The notes: generated from the sequence alone by a model not told the origin. A stretch of DNA of 64,000 bases from Aquirufa rosea (GCF_004118285.1 NZ_SDHY01000001.1:496001-560000), one strand, 5' to 3'. Positions 36,670-45,140 are shown, numbered from the stretch's first letter. Numbers and translations: made by a program.

Positions 36670-37619
36670 ATCATTTAGCTTCATCAGATGGTAAGATTGT
36701 CCAATTGAAAAATCCTGCCAATGGTGAATCAGCAGAAATTCTATTGGATTTAGGAGCAACATTAAAAAGCCTTCATTTAAGAGTTCAAGGTGAACTTTTG
36801 AATGTGATTGCCATACCTCAATCCAAGAAATACACTTTAGCAGAAAATGATTTATACCCAAGTGCATTACTTTGTCCATGGGTCAATCGTGTTCGCAATG
36901 GGAATTACTCCTTTCTAGGTAAAAACTATCAATTGCCCATCAATGAGCCCGCTTTAGGTAATGCCATTCATGGATTTTTAGCCAGAAGAAAGTTCACACT
37001 AGGTAATCAAACCATTCAGGATGATTTTGCCAAAGTAAAATTGACCCATGAGTACTTGGGAGACTTTGTTGGCTTTCCATTCCCTTTCCGATTTGAATGG
37101 GAATTCACCTTATTCCAATCGGGCAAATTAGATGTTTCATTTAATTGCCAGAATACTGGTGGTGGCGATATGCCATTTGCCTGCGGTTGGCATCCCTATT
37201 TTAGAATTCCAGGCACCTTAGTAGAAGATTACCACATTCATTTTAAGGGAAAAAGTAGGTTTTTGTCAGATTCACAAATGATTCCTATGAAAGAGGAGTC
37301 TATTGATATACCCAAAGGTTTGTCTTTCAAAAGTAATCAGATTGATCACGTATTTCGACTTTATCCAGAAAAGGCTCATGTTACCCAATTGACTGACATC
37401 AAGAAAAATAGAGCGTTATTTGTACAACAATCCAGTGAAATTTTTCCATTTTTAGTGGTATTTGCTCCTGCAAATGAAGATTGTGTGGCGATAGAACCTA
37501 TGACCGCCAATACGGATGCCATGAACACTTTGGATGGACTGATTCAACTAAAGTCTCAGGATTTTTTTCAGGGAAATGTACAAATATGGGCAGGAAAACC
37601 GTTAGAGCTCACAAGGTAA
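36660..37619 (+). CDS. Aldose 1-epimerase-family protein
   Basis: Galactose mutarotase-fold protein of 319 residues. The family pattern includes LCPWVNRVRNG, the histidine in NAIHGFLARR near residue 100, the second histidine in FACGWHPYFRI near 178, and a late glutamate in CVAIEPMTANTDAMN. Members interconvert alpha and beta anomers of hexoses or act on hexose-6-phosphates; substrate not known. No signal peptide, so cytosolic. Overlaps the TIGR02757 gene by 10 bases. Confidence 0.87.
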   Translation: MEINHLASSDGKIVQLKNPANGESAEILLDLGATLKSLHLRVQGELLNVIAIPQSKKYTLAENDLYPSALLCPWVNRVRNGNYSFLGKNYQLPINEPALGNAIHGFLARRKFTLGNQTIQDDFAKVKLTHEYLGDFVGFPFPFRFEWEFTLFQSGKLDVSFNCQNTGGGDMPFACGWHPYFRIPGTLVEDYHIHFKGKSRFLSDSQMIPMKEESIDIPKGLSFKSNQIDHVFRLYPEKAHVTQLTDIKKNRALFVQQSSEIFPFLVVFAPANEDCVAIEPMTANTDAMNTLDGLIQLKSQDFFQGNVQIWAGKPLELTR

Positions 37620-37633
37620 AACAATCATTTTTG

Positions 37634-37641
37634 TACATTTG
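37634..37641 (+). promoter_or_regulatory. Putative -7 box directly upstream of the DUF3078 gene
   Basis: TACATTTG matches TAnnTTTG and is followed by four bases and the ATG at 37646. If used, the mRNA would be leaderless. No -33 box is evident. Confidence 0.35.
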
Positions 37642-37645
37642 TCTC

Positions 37646-38536
37646 ATGAAGGTCCATTTCCTACTCATTATTGCTGGCATTTTCTTGGCATTTCAGTCGA
37701 TGGGCTCGATGAAACCAGACAGCTTAGTGAGAAAGTGGAAACAGGAATTTACCACAGGAATCAATTTAAATCAATCAAGTTTTAGCGATAATTGGAAAGG
37801 TGGAGGTACTAACACTTTTGCCACAGGTTGGTATTTAAATCACTCTGCTAGTGTTCAAAATAATTCTTGGCGCTTAGCTAGTGATTTACAAATGCAGGTA
37901 GGTTTTTTGCAAAATAGAACTCAAAGTTTACGTAAAAACGTTGACCGAATATTTTATGAATTTAAAGCGGGTTATCGGATTAGTCCAAAATGGGATTACT
38001 ATGGCTCCACTAACTTCCAAACTCAATTCTTTCAAGGTTTCGAATACAATAAAAAAAACAGTGCTGGCATACCCGTAGACTCATTGACTTCTAGCATATT
38101 TGCGCCAGCATATTTGACAACTTCCATGGGTTTTGAATATCACCCTCAAAAGGCTTTTTATACCCGATTTGGTATCGGTAGTTTGCGTCAAACCTTTGTA
38201 TTAGATGAGCGTATATCTAGGGCAGGACTATATGGTTTGAAAAAACCTGGAGATAATATCAGGAATCAGTTTGTATTCCAGTTTTTGGCCAACGTTGATA
38301 AAAACATCTTTGAAAACGTCAACTTAAAGGCGCGTTACTCGGCTTTGATCGATTATTTCAGATTTGGAGTTTCCAATGGAATCGTACATCGCTTTGATGC
38401 CAATCTTACGATGAAAGTGAACAAATACCTAAGCACCAATGTACAAGCGGTATTATTTAGAGATTATGACCAAGATCCCAATTGGCAGTTTTCTCAAATT
38501 CTGTCCATGGGTTTGTTGTATAAAATCACCCGCTAA
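37646..38536 (+). CDS. DUF3078-family outer-membrane protein
   Basis: Protein of 296 residues with a signal peptide (about 1-20) and strongly beta-rich sequence of alternating aromatic and polar residues, matching DUF3078 (TGINLNQSSFSDNWKGGG at the start of the mature part). Probably an outer-membrane beta-barrel of unknown function. The open frame runs back to 37481, but that would overlap the epimerase gene by 139 bases and lacks a signal peptide, so I chose the ATG at 37646. A small hairpin follows. Confidence 0.83.
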   Translation: MKVHFLLIIAGIFLAFQSMGSMKPDSLVRKWKQEFTTGINLNQSSFSDNWKGGGTNTFATGWYLNHSASVQNNSWRLASDLQMQVGFLQNRTQSLRKNVDRIFYEFKAGYRISPKWDYYGSTNFQTQFFQGFEYNKKNSAGIPVDSLTSSIFAPAYLTTSMGFEYHPQKAFYTRFGIGSLRQTFVLDERISRAGLYGLKKPGDNIRNQFVFQFLANVDKNIFENVNLKARYSALIDYFRFGVSNGIVHRFDANLTMKVNKYLSTNVQAVLFRDYDQDPNWQFSQILSMGLLYKITR

Positions 38537-38541
38537 AACAA

Positions 38542-38556
38542 AAGGCATTTTGCCTT
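38542..38556. terminator. Short hairpin between convergent DUF3078 and ppx genes
   Basis: Six-base arms AAGGCA and TGCCTT around a TTT loop with flanking A residues. Stem is short and no long T-run follows, so this is a weak terminator candidate. Confidence 0.35.
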
Positions 38557-38568
38557 CCAGTAAATCTC

Positions 38569-39465
38569 TTAATTATTCTTTTTACGTTGACAATACCTGT
38601 CGTAGAGCAATTGAATAATACCGTCTTTCAAGCCTAAATCTGGCACAAATATTTCATCGCAACCTGCTGATTTCATGGCAGTTAAATAAATAGAGGCAGC
38701 TGGCACTATGACATCGGCACGGTCGGTATTAAGACGTAATTTATGTACTCTTTCTTCATAAGAAAAGGAAGCTACATAATCTGAAATTTGCTGGAGTTCC
38801 TCATATTTCATGGTTTTGGCATCGTTGAGCTTGCCAGAAATATTATAGAGTTTACTGATATTCCCACCCGTTCCTACAGCAACCATTTGACCTGGGATTT
38901 CCATCTTTTGCTGCGAAATCCATTTTTGCATTTTTTCCCAATCTCCTTCTTTTTCCTTTCCCTCAAGCAAACGCACAGATCCAATTTTGAATGACTTAGA
39001 AGCCAATTTTTGTCTTTTGTGGTAAATATTTAACTCAGTAGAACCTCCACCCACATCGATGTGCAGATAGTTCTTTTTAGGATGCAAAGATTGAACCACC
39101 ACATCATTGATAAGCTCCGCCTCACGACTTCCATCAATGACATTGATTTTCATATCCAATATCTTGTGAATACGAGTGATGATATCGGGGGCATTGGAAG
39201 CTTCACGCATGGCAGAAGTAGCACAAATGGCATAATCTTTCACCTCATGTAGATCCATTAACAATTTATAGGCATGCAATAACTTGAAAATCCTTACTTC
39301 TGAATCGGGAGAAATTACCCCATCAATAAATACATCATGGCCTAAACGCAGGGCAAATCGAACGTATTCAATCCGCTTAAAGCTAATCACTCCCTCATTT
39401 TCCAATACACTGGAAATTTGAAGGCGGGCGGCGTTTGAACCTATATCAATGGCGGCAAATTTCAT
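38569..39465 (-). CDS. Ppx/GppA-family phosphatase
   Basis: Actin-fold phosphatase of 298 residues. Phosphate loop AAIDIGSNAARLQ is at 4-16, the catalytic glutamate region is in DGSREAELI (near 111-119), and the second loop is HIDVGGGSTELN near 135-146. The length equals the catalytic core only; it lacks the C-terminal HD-like domain of long exopolyphosphatases. It cleaves polyphosphate or pppGpp; which one is not readable. Its start overlaps the stop of the IscA-like gene by 4 bases, so the two are co-translated. Confidence 0.9.
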   Translation of the reverse strand: MKFAAIDIGSNAARLQISSVLENEGVISFKRIEYVRFALRLGHDVFIDGVISPDSEVRIFKLLHAYKLLMDLHEVKDYAICATSAMREASNAPDIITRIHKILDMKINVIDGSREAELINDVVVQSLHPKKNYLHIDVGGGSTELNIYHKRQKLASKSFKIGSVRLLEGKEKEGDWEKMQKWISQQKMEIPGQMVAVGTGGNISKLYNISGKLNDAKTMKYEELQQISDYVASFSYEERVHKLRLNTDRADVIVPAASIYLTAMKSAGCDEIFVPDLGLKDGIIQLLYDRYCQRKKNN

Positions 39466-39758
39466 GAATTCTGAGTTTTATGCAAGTAAAATCCATTGGC
39501 TCGGGCTTGGAAATCAACTTCTGTACCCAGAACAAATAATAACTGTCGACGGTCGATGACCACAGGAATGCGATCAATCAAATATTCTTCATCAAACTCT
39601 GTTTTTGAATCAAAACCCAATACATAGGTACCTCCGCAAGTACCCCCCTTCATCCCAATTCGAATATAAGGCTCTGGCATTTTTCCTTCCAAAACCCATG
39701 GCAACAAATTGTCTTTGGCACTTTCCGTAAAACAGACAGGATGGGGCTGATTTGACAT
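39462..39758 (-). CDS. IscA-like protein lacking the C-terminal cysteines
   Basis: HesB/IscA-fold protein of 98 residues. The fold is clear (YIRIGMKGGTCGGTYVLGFD, then LFVLGTEVDFQ) and the first cysteine position is kept as Cys41, but the C-terminal CxC motif that completes cluster binding is absent: the chain ends NGFYLHKTQNS. It therefore cannot bind a cluster like the carrier at 4.2 kb. It overlaps ppx by 4 bases. A TAATTTTG box at 39780-39787 on its strand is a possible promoter. Function unknown. Confidence 0.78.
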   Translation of the reverse strand: MSNQPHPVCFTESAKDNLLPWVLEGKMPEPYIRIGMKGGTCGGTYVLGFDSKTEFDEEYLIDRIPVVIDRRQLLFVLGTEVDFQARANGFYLHKTQNS

Positions 39759-39893
39759 GAAATAAAATGATTAACAGAACAAAATTAGCTAAATTTATTG
39801 ACCAAAGCCTAGATTGCTCCTTTAACAAAATTTAATTTTTTCAAGGCGCAATAATTAGTATCCAACTTGGTTAAATAAGACAAACATATTTCT

Positions 39894-41459
39894 ATGACGT
39901 ATTCAATACTTTGGGCTGATGATGAGATTGATTTATTAACTCCCTATATACTTTTTTTGGAAAATAAAGGCTATCAGGTTACGACCGTGAATTCAGGTGC
40001 AGATGCATTGGAATTGGTGGAAAAACAGAAATTTGACGTATTATTTTTAGATGAGAATATGCCAGGAATGACTGGTTTAGAGGTGCTTATTTCCATCAAA
40101 CAAATAAGGCCAAATTTACCAGTGATCATGATTACTAAATCTGAGGAGGAAGAATTAATGGAGGATGCCATTGGTTCCAAAATAGCCGATTACCTGATTA
40201 AACCACTCAACCCTAATCAATTACTCCTTTCTGTCAAGCGTATATTTGATAAAAAACGCTTGGAAGAAGAGAAAACAAATATCAGTTATCAACAGGAATT
40301 TCGCGCCTTGTCCTTACAATACCAGGATCAATTGAGTGCCAAGGAATGGTCTGAAATTTATAAAAAACTGTTATACTGGGAGTTGGAAATTGACCAAACG
40401 GAAAATAAGTCCATGGCAGAGGTATTGAGCAGCCAAAAATCTGAGGCAAATGTTCACTTTAGTAAGTTTATTGAAACTTCCTATGAAAACTGGTTACAAA
40501 AGCCTGACAAAGAAACACCCGTCCTTTCGCATTTAATGATGAGAAAATTTGTGTTTCCTAAGCTGAAAGAAAAAAACCCTTTGTTCTTTGTTTTGATTGA
40601 TAATCTACGATTTGATCAATGGAAAGTATTGGAAGGAATCATTCAAGAATACTTTCAATTGGAGCAAGAGGACACCTATTATTCTATCTTACCTACCACT
40701 ACTGCATACGCTAGAAATGCCATATTTGCTGGCATGATGCCATTGGAAATTCAAAAAAATTATCCTAACAAATGGGTGTTTGATTTAGGGGATTCAGAAG
40801 ATGAAGAAGGGTATAATCAATATGAGGAATTCTATTTGCAGGAACAATTAAAGCGCCTTAGGATTCAAGCAAAAGCCTCCTACCATAAAGTTATTCATCA
40901 ATATCAGGGCAAAAATTTGGTTGACAACTTCAGTAAGCTTTTAACCAATGACCTGAATGTGGTGGTGTACAATTTTGTGGATATGCTTTCTCATGCCAGA
41001 ACAGACATGGCCATGATCAAGGAATTGGCCCCAGATGAATCGGCTTATCGAAGTTTGACGGCCAGTTGGTTTTTACACTCTCCCCTTTTCGACTTGTTAA
41101 AGCGAATAGCTGACAAAAAAGGAAGGGTTATCATTACCACAGACCATGGAATGATTCGAGTGCAAAATCCTATTAAAATCATTGGAGATAGAACCACGAA
41201 CACCAATTTACGCTATAAGCAGGGGAAGAATTTGAATTGGGATAATACCAATAAAATGATGGTGGCAAGAAAACCTGAACAGTTGTTTTTACCTAAACCT
41301 AATGTTTCCACCACCTATGTATTTAGCAAGGAGGATTATATGTTCGCTTACCCTAACAATTACAACCATTATGTCAATCACTACCGCAATACCTTTCAGC
41401 ACGGTGGTATTTCCTTGGAAGAATGCATTATTCCCGTAGTTTATCTTACAGGAAAATAA
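39894..41459 (+). CDS. porX: PorX-like response regulator with PglZ domain
   Basis: Protein of 521 residues. The N-terminal CheY-like receiver has the acidic pair Asp9-Asp10, phospho-acceptor Asp53 in FLDENMPG, and Lys in DYLIKPL near 106. A helical linker follows and then a PglZ domain of the alkaline phosphatase superfamily (LIDNLRFDQWK, LPTTTAYARNAIF, TTDHGMIRV). This architecture is PorX, which with the PorY kinase controls type IX secretion genes. PorY and T9SS structural genes are not in the window. Cytosolic; single-gene unit with its own terminator. Confidence 0.92.
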   Translation: MTYSILWADDEIDLLTPYILFLENKGYQVTTVNSGADALELVEKQKFDVLFLDENMPGMTGLEVLISIKQIRPNLPVIMITKSEEEELMEDAIGSKIADYLIKPLNPNQLLLSVKRIFDKKRLEEEKTNISYQQEFRALSLQYQDQLSAKEWSEIYKKLLYWELEIDQTENKSMAEVLSSQKSEANVHFSKFIETSYENWLQKPDKETPVLSHLMMRKFVFPKLKEKNPLFFVLIDNLRFDQWKVLEGIIQEYFQLEQEDTYYSILPTTTAYARNAIFAGMMPLEIQKNYPNKWVFDLGDSEDEEGYNQYEEFYLQEQLKRLRIQAKASYHKVIHQYQGKNLVDNFSKLLTNDLNVVVYNFVDMLSHARTDMAMIKELAPDESAYRSLTASWFLHSPLFDLLKRIADKKGRVIITTDHGMIRVQNPIKIIGDRTTNTNLRYKQGKNLNWDNTNKMMVARKPEQLFLPKPNVSTTYVFSKEDYMFAYPNNYNHYVNHYRNTFQHGGISLEECIIPVVYLTGK

Positions 41460-41473
41460 AGCTACTGATGGAA

Positions 41474-41509
41474 ATCAAAAAGGAGATGCATTGGCATCTC
41501 CTTTTTGAT
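41474..41509. terminator. Bidirectional Rho-independent terminator
   Basis: A perfect 16-bp stem (41474-41489 with 41494-41509) with loop ATTG and A/T runs at its base. It ends porX (+) and the convergent ftsE (-). Confidence 0.88.
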
Positions 41510-41526
41510 ATACTGAATGAATCGAT

Positions 41527-42201
41527 TTAATCTAAAGAGTTTACGGGAAATATCCTTCCTGCTTCGATTTTGAGCAATTTGCCAGGTACCTGACGCATAG
41601 TATTGTAATCATGGCTGGCCATTAAAATGGCAGTACCTTGCTGATTCAACTGCTTAAATAGCTGCATAATTTCTAAAGAAACCTCTGGGTCTAGGTGACC
41701 AGTAGGTTCATCTGCTAAGAGTAACAGAGGCTTATTTAAAATGGCTCGAGCAATACAGACTCTTTGCTGCTCTCCACCCGACAAACGATGCACACGCTTT
41801 TGAATAGCATTACTCATGCCCACTTGAGCTAGAACTTGTTCTATTCTAAAACGTATTTCATCGGGATTAGAATGTCCCGTTGCCTCCAGCACAAAAGATA
41901 GATTTTTTTCCACATTTCTATCCGTCAACAATTGAAAATCTTGAAAGACAAAACCCAATTTACGACGTAAAAATGGAATATCGGAGCGCTTGATATCATT
42001 CAAAGAATAGCCTGCTACCCTGGCAACTCCCGAATTAATGGGAAGTTCTGCATAGATGGAACGAAAAAGAGTACTTTTTCCACTACCCGTTTTACCAATT
42101 AAATAGGCAAAATCACCTTCATTCATTTCCAAATTAACCTGCTGCAAGGTAGGAACATCTTCTTGCAAGATCGAGACATTGTCAAAAGACAGAACGGCCA
42201 T
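41527..42201 (-). CDS. ftsE: FtsE-like ABC ATPase
   Basis: ATP-binding protein of 224 residues. Walker A GKTGSGKST is at 36-44, signature LSGGEQQRV at 140-148 and Walker B LLLADEP near 159-165. The sequence resembles FtsE (SYSLNDIKR-type segment, FVFQDFQLL), which with FtsX controls peptidoglycan hydrolases at division. No ftsX lies next to it; it follows the fructose-6-phosphate aldolase gene by 8 bases. A different ABC exporter ATPase is the alternative. Confidence 0.82.
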   Translation of the reverse strand: MAVLSFDNVSILQEDVPTLQQVNLEMNEGDFAYLIGKTGSGKSTLFRSIYAELPINSGVARVAGYSLNDIKRSDIPFLRRKLGFVFQDFQLLTDRNVEKNLSFVLEATGHSNPDEIRFRIEQVLAQVGMSNAIQKRVHRLSGGEQQRVCIARAILNKPLLLLADEPTGHLDPEVSLEIMQLFKQLNQQGTAILMASHDYNTMRQVPGKLLKIEAGRIFPVNSLD

Positions 42202-42209
42202 AGAAACGT

Positions 42210-42869
42210 TTATTTATTCTTTGCTTTTTCATGATCAGCCAAGAAAGCAGCCAATCCACTGTCAGTCAATGGGTGTTTTAATAGAGCTAAAATTGCTGAT
42301 AATGGGCCTGTCATTACATCTGCCCCTACTTCTGCACAGTTGATGATGTGCATCGGGTGACGAACAGAAGCGGCTAAAATTTCAGTTTCAAATTCGTAAT
42401 TATCGTAAATCAAGCGTATTTGCTCGATTAATTGTATACCATCAAAAGAAATATCATCTAAACGACCTATGAAAGGAGACACATAAGTAGCTCCTGCTTT
42501 AGCTGCCAACAAAGCCTGGCCAGCAGAAAAAACTAAAGTACAATTAGTCTTGATATCACGATCAGAAAAATATTTCAAGGCTTTAATGCCATCTTTGATC
42601 ATAGGTATTTTTACCACAATTTTTTCATCCAATTCTGACAATTCTTCGCCCTCCCGGATCATTCCTTCAAAATCAGTGGCTATCACTTCTGCAGAAACAT
42701 CACCATCTACAATATCACAAATAGCTTTGTAGTGCTTCAAAACACGATCTTTTCCACTAATCCCTTCTTTAGCCATCAAGGATGGATTGGTGGTCACACC
42801 ATCTAAAATACCTAAATCCTGTGCTTCTTTAATATGCTCTAAATTAGCTGTATCAATAAAAAATTTCAT
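42210..42869 (-). CDS. fsa: Fructose-6-phosphate aldolase / TalC-type transaldolase
   Basis: Small class I aldolase of 219 residues. [13 protein letters not shown] opens the protein, TTNPSL lies at 26-31, the Schiff-base lysine is Lys87 in VVKIPM, and [13 protein letters not shown] follows. Family members split fructose 6-phosphate or act as short transaldolases. The frame runs seven codons further to 42890, but that would reach the 3' end of the SRP RNA, and the conserved start is at 42869. It begins 20 bases after the SRP RNA tail and may depend on read-through. Confidence 0.91.
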   Translation of the reverse strand: MKFFIDTANLEHIKEAQDLGILDGVTTNPSLMAKEGISGKDRVLKHYKAICDIVDGDVSAEVIATDFEGMIREGEELSELDEKIVVKIPMIKDGIKALKYFSDRDIKTNCTLVFSAGQALLAAKAGATYVSPFIGRLDDISFDGIQLIEQIRLIYDNYEFETEILAASVRHPMHIINCAEVGADVMTGPLSAILALLKHPLTDSGLAAFLADHEKAKNK

Positions 42870-42888
42870 GGGAAGAATGGGTTTGAAC

Positions 42889-42974
42889 AAAAAAATGGCA
42901 AATTCACCGCTACAACCAACTTACCCTTGCTTCGATCAAGACCTGGGGGATTCAGCGGGAGCTGGTAATTTGCC
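42889..42974 (-). ncRNA. ffs: Small bacterial SRP (4.5S) RNA
   Basis: On the minus strand the 78-base core (42974 to 42897) folds into one long hairpin: the 5' GGCAAAUU pairs perfectly with the 3' AAUUUGCC, ACC with GGU and GCU with AGC. The tip carries the SRP signature, with CAGG opposite AGCA in the symmetric loop, and UC/GA pairs closing the apex. Seven U residues follow as a terminator (42889-42895). A full Bacteroidota promoter lies just upstream. The apical loop reads UUGAUC instead of the usual C-GGAA-G. It binds Ffh for membrane targeting. Confidence 0.82.
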
Positions 42975-42978
42975 GATG

Positions 42979-43010
42979 CAAATATAATAAAATATGCCCC
43001 TTTTTTCAAA
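42979..43010 (-). promoter_or_regulatory. Promoter of the SRP RNA gene
   Basis: On the minus strand, TTTG (43010-43007), 20 bases, then TATATTTG (42986-42979) match the Bacteroidota -33/-7 consensus. Four bases later is the first G of the RNA helix at 42974, an ideal start site. Confidence 0.78.
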
Positions 43011-43039
43011 ATATATACCGATAATTTAAGCTTTGGCAT

Positions 43040-43047
43040 TAACTTTG
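43040..43047 (+). promoter_or_regulatory. Putative -7 box directly upstream of the TPR gene
   Basis: TAACTTTG matches TAnnTTTG and ends three bases before the ATG at 43051, spacing that would give a leaderless mRNA. No -33 box is visible; the site is in the spacer shared with the divergent SRP RNA promoter. Confidence 0.35.
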
Positions 43048-43050
43048 GTT

Positions 43051-43782
43051 ATGCATATTTTCAAGACACAATCCAGCCATTTTCTGAAATTTATCGGTAT
43101 GGTGCTGCTAGTTAGCCAAGGAGCTTGTTCTTCCTCTTCCGATGCTTGGTTAGAGGAAGCCAAGACGCGTTTGAAAAAAGGAGAACTGGTCTCAGCTAGA
43201 GAAGCTTTAAAGAAATCCATTGAAAAAAACCCTGGCTCTTCGGAGGCATTCAATATGCTAGGGGTCATCGATTTCCAAGAAAAAAAATACGAAGAAGCTG
43301 AAAGTAATTACTTAAAAGCGACTGAACTAAAACCATCTTTATACCAAGCTCAGCTAAACCTAGCCGCAGTAAGAATGGAAAAATTGAATTGGGAAAAAGC
43401 TTTGCCCCCCTTGGAAATTGCAATAAAAAATTCGCCTGATTCTGCCTCAGCCTATTTGCAAAGAGGTATAGTTTGGGCTGCATTAGCAAAACCTCAGCAG
43501 GCCATTGCTGATTTCACTACATGCTTAGCCAAAAACCCACAAGAAATACATGCCCTCTACAACCGTGGAAATATCTATTACCAAGGGAATAAGCTTACAG
43601 AGGCAGCCGAAGACTTCGAAAAAACGGTTGAAATTAATCCTGAATTCGCCAAAGGCTACTATGCGTTGGGCTTAAGTCTTTATCAGCAAAAATTAAAAGA
43701 AAAAGCTTGTTTAGCCTTTCAGCAGGCCAGAAAACTCAAATATCCTGGTGCCAAAGAAGCCGTACAAAAACTCTGTGAATAA
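43051..43782 (+). CDS. TPR-repeat protein, probable lipoprotein
   Basis: Protein of 243 residues. A basic N-terminus and hydrophobic stretch (FLKFIGMVLLVSQGACSSS) resemble a lipoprotein signal with Cys26, though the lipobox is imperfect. About five to six TPR units follow, for example AYLQRGIVWAALAKPQQAIA and ALYNRGNIYYQGNKLTEAAE. Likely a cell-envelope scaffold. An in-frame TTG at 43033 adds six residues, but the ATG gives a better signal peptide. It is followed by a TMEM220-like gene. Confidence 0.82.
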   Translation: MHIFKTQSSHFLKFIGMVLLVSQGACSSSSDAWLEEAKTRLKKGELVSAREALKKSIEKNPGSSEAFNMLGVIDFQEKKYEEAESNYLKATELKPSLYQAQLNLAAVRMEKLNWEKALPPLEIAIKNSPDSASAYLQRGIVWAALAKPQQAIADFTTCLAKNPQEIHALYNRGNIYYQGNKLTEAAEDFEKTVEINPEFAKGYYALGLSLYQQKLKEKACLAFQQARKLKYPGAKEAVQKLCE

Positions 43783-43800
43783 AATCTAAATTTTACCATT

Positions 43801-44160
43801 ATGAACAAAGCATTTCTGATTTCTGGCATTCTATTTACAATCGTTTTCATCTTATTTGCCTATTGGCAATTAAATGATCCAGATCCAATATTGTGGGTAC
43901 CCATTTACCTTATCCCTACTTACACATCTTTTCGTGCCATTTTTGGTAAAGTCAATTCGGAATTGATGGTCATCCTATTTATTCTTTCTGGGGTAGCTGG
44001 ACTACAAACTTGGGTAGAGATGACGGCTTGGGAAGGATTTATCACAGATGGCTTAAGTATGAAAACTATGAACCAGGAGTTAGCTCGTGAGGCTGTAGGG
44101 CTTTGGATAACGACTTTATCTTTTGCTACCTTTTATTTACTTGATAAAAAATACAATTAA
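43801..44160 (+). CDS. Transmembrane 220 (TMEM220) family protein
   Basis: Membrane protein of 119 residues with three or four hydrophobic segments. The motif WQLNDPDPILWVPIY near 22-36 is the hallmark of the TMEM220 family, found in Bacteroidota and animals. No function is established. It lies 18 bases after the TPR gene and 3 bases before the isomerase-like gene, so all three are probably co-transcribed. Confidence 0.83.
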   Translation: MNKAFLISGILFTIVFILFAYWQLNDPDPILWVPIYLIPTYTSFRAIFGKVNSELMVILFILSGVAGLQTWVEMTAWEGFITDGLSMKTMNQELAREAVGLWITTLSFATFYLLDKKYN

Positions 44161-44163
44161 TCT

Positions 44164-45084
44164 ATGCTTGATTTAGGATTTGTTTCAGCTATTCTACCCA
44201 ATATGAACTTATTTGAAGTATTGGATTTCGCTCATACTCAACATTTTGCTTGCGTGGAGATCATGTGTTGGCCTTCAGCTAATGCAGATACTCGTAGATA
44301 CGCTGGCGTAAGCCATATTGCCGTAGATCAATTATCCACCAATGACCTGTTAGCACTGAAAGAACAATTAGCTGCTCATCCCGTAAAAATATCGGCTTTG
44401 GGATATTATCCTAATCCAATGGATCCCAATGAAGAGCAGGCCTCATTTTATCGGGAACATATAAAAAAGGTCATCCATGCGGCATCGGTTTTAGGAATAG
44501 GAAATGTAAATACCTTCATTGGACGCGATTACACTAAAAATGTAGCCTACAATATTGCTAAATTTAAAGAGGTATGGCCAGAAATTATCGCCTTGGCTGA
44601 CTCCTTAAATATTAAGATTGGAATAGAAAATTGTCCTATGTTTTTTACGGACGATGAATGGCCAGGAGGTAAAAACCTCATGACTACTCCTAAAATTTGG
44701 GATCAATTATTTGAGATAATACCTTCCAAAAACTTTGGACTGAACTATGATCCTTCGCATATGGTCTTTCAAATGATGGACTATACCTACCCAATTTATC
44801 ACTATGCAGAAAAACTCCATCATATCCATTTGAAAGACGTCAAAGTATATCCTGAGAAATTAAATCGTGTAGGGATATTGGCTAATCCTTTAGAATACCA
44901 CTCACCTAAAATTCCGGGTTTAGGAGATATTCATTGGGGAAAATTCATTTCGGCTTTAAATGATGTAAGATATCGTGGACCGATTGTCATTGAGGTGGAG
45001 GACAAAGCTTATGAAGGGTCGGATGAAGATATCGAAAAAGCTATTTTAAGTGCTAGAAATCATATCAAACAGTATTTACCTTAA
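44164..45084 (+). CDS. Sugar phosphate isomerase/epimerase-like TIM-barrel protein
   Basis: AP_endonuclease_2 (xylose isomerase-like) TIM barrel of 306 residues without a signal peptide. Metal-site segments are seen as IGIENCPM, NYDPSHMVFQM, HHIHLKDVKVY and VIEVEDKAYEGS. Such proteins isomerise or epimerise sugars or inositol derivatives; substrate unknown. Last gene of a three-gene unit that ends in a strong terminator. A second, exported family member is at 47.2 kb. Confidence 0.87.
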   Translation: MLDLGFVSAILPNMNLFEVLDFAHTQHFACVEIMCWPSANADTRRYAGVSHIAVDQLSTNDLLALKEQLAAHPVKISALGYYPNPMDPNEEQASFYREHIKKVIHAASVLGIGNVNTFIGRDYTKNVAYNIAKFKEVWPEIIALADSLNIKIGIENCPMFFTDDEWPGGKNLMTTPKIWDQLFEIIPSKNFGLNYDPSHMVFQMMDYTYPIYHYAEKLHHIHLKDVKVYPEKLNRVGILANPLEYHSPKIPGLGDIHWGKFISALNDVRYRGPIVIEVEDKAYEGSDEDIEKAILSARNHIKQYLP

Positions 45085-45103
45085 AACTAGGTAACGATTA
45101 GGC

Positions 45104-45140
45104 AAAAAAATACCCAAGAATTTATCTTGGGTATTTTTTT
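45104..45140. terminator. Bidirectional Rho-independent terminator
   Basis: A perfect 16-bp stem (45104-45119 with 45125-45140) with A7 on the left and T7 on the right. It separates the isomerase-like gene (+) from the convergent LolA-like gene (-). Confidence 0.9.

Noticed and set aside
37481-37645. N-terminal extension of the DUF3078 frame
   Set aside because: It overlaps the epimerase gene in another frame, has cysteine-rich unlikely sequence, and would bury the signal peptide that begins at the ATG at 37646.
42870-42987. Short coding frames over the SRP RNA, including a plus-strand frame to 42987 and the seven-codon upstream extension of fsa
   Set aside because: The region folds as an SRP RNA with its own promoter and U-tail; the frames show no family pattern.
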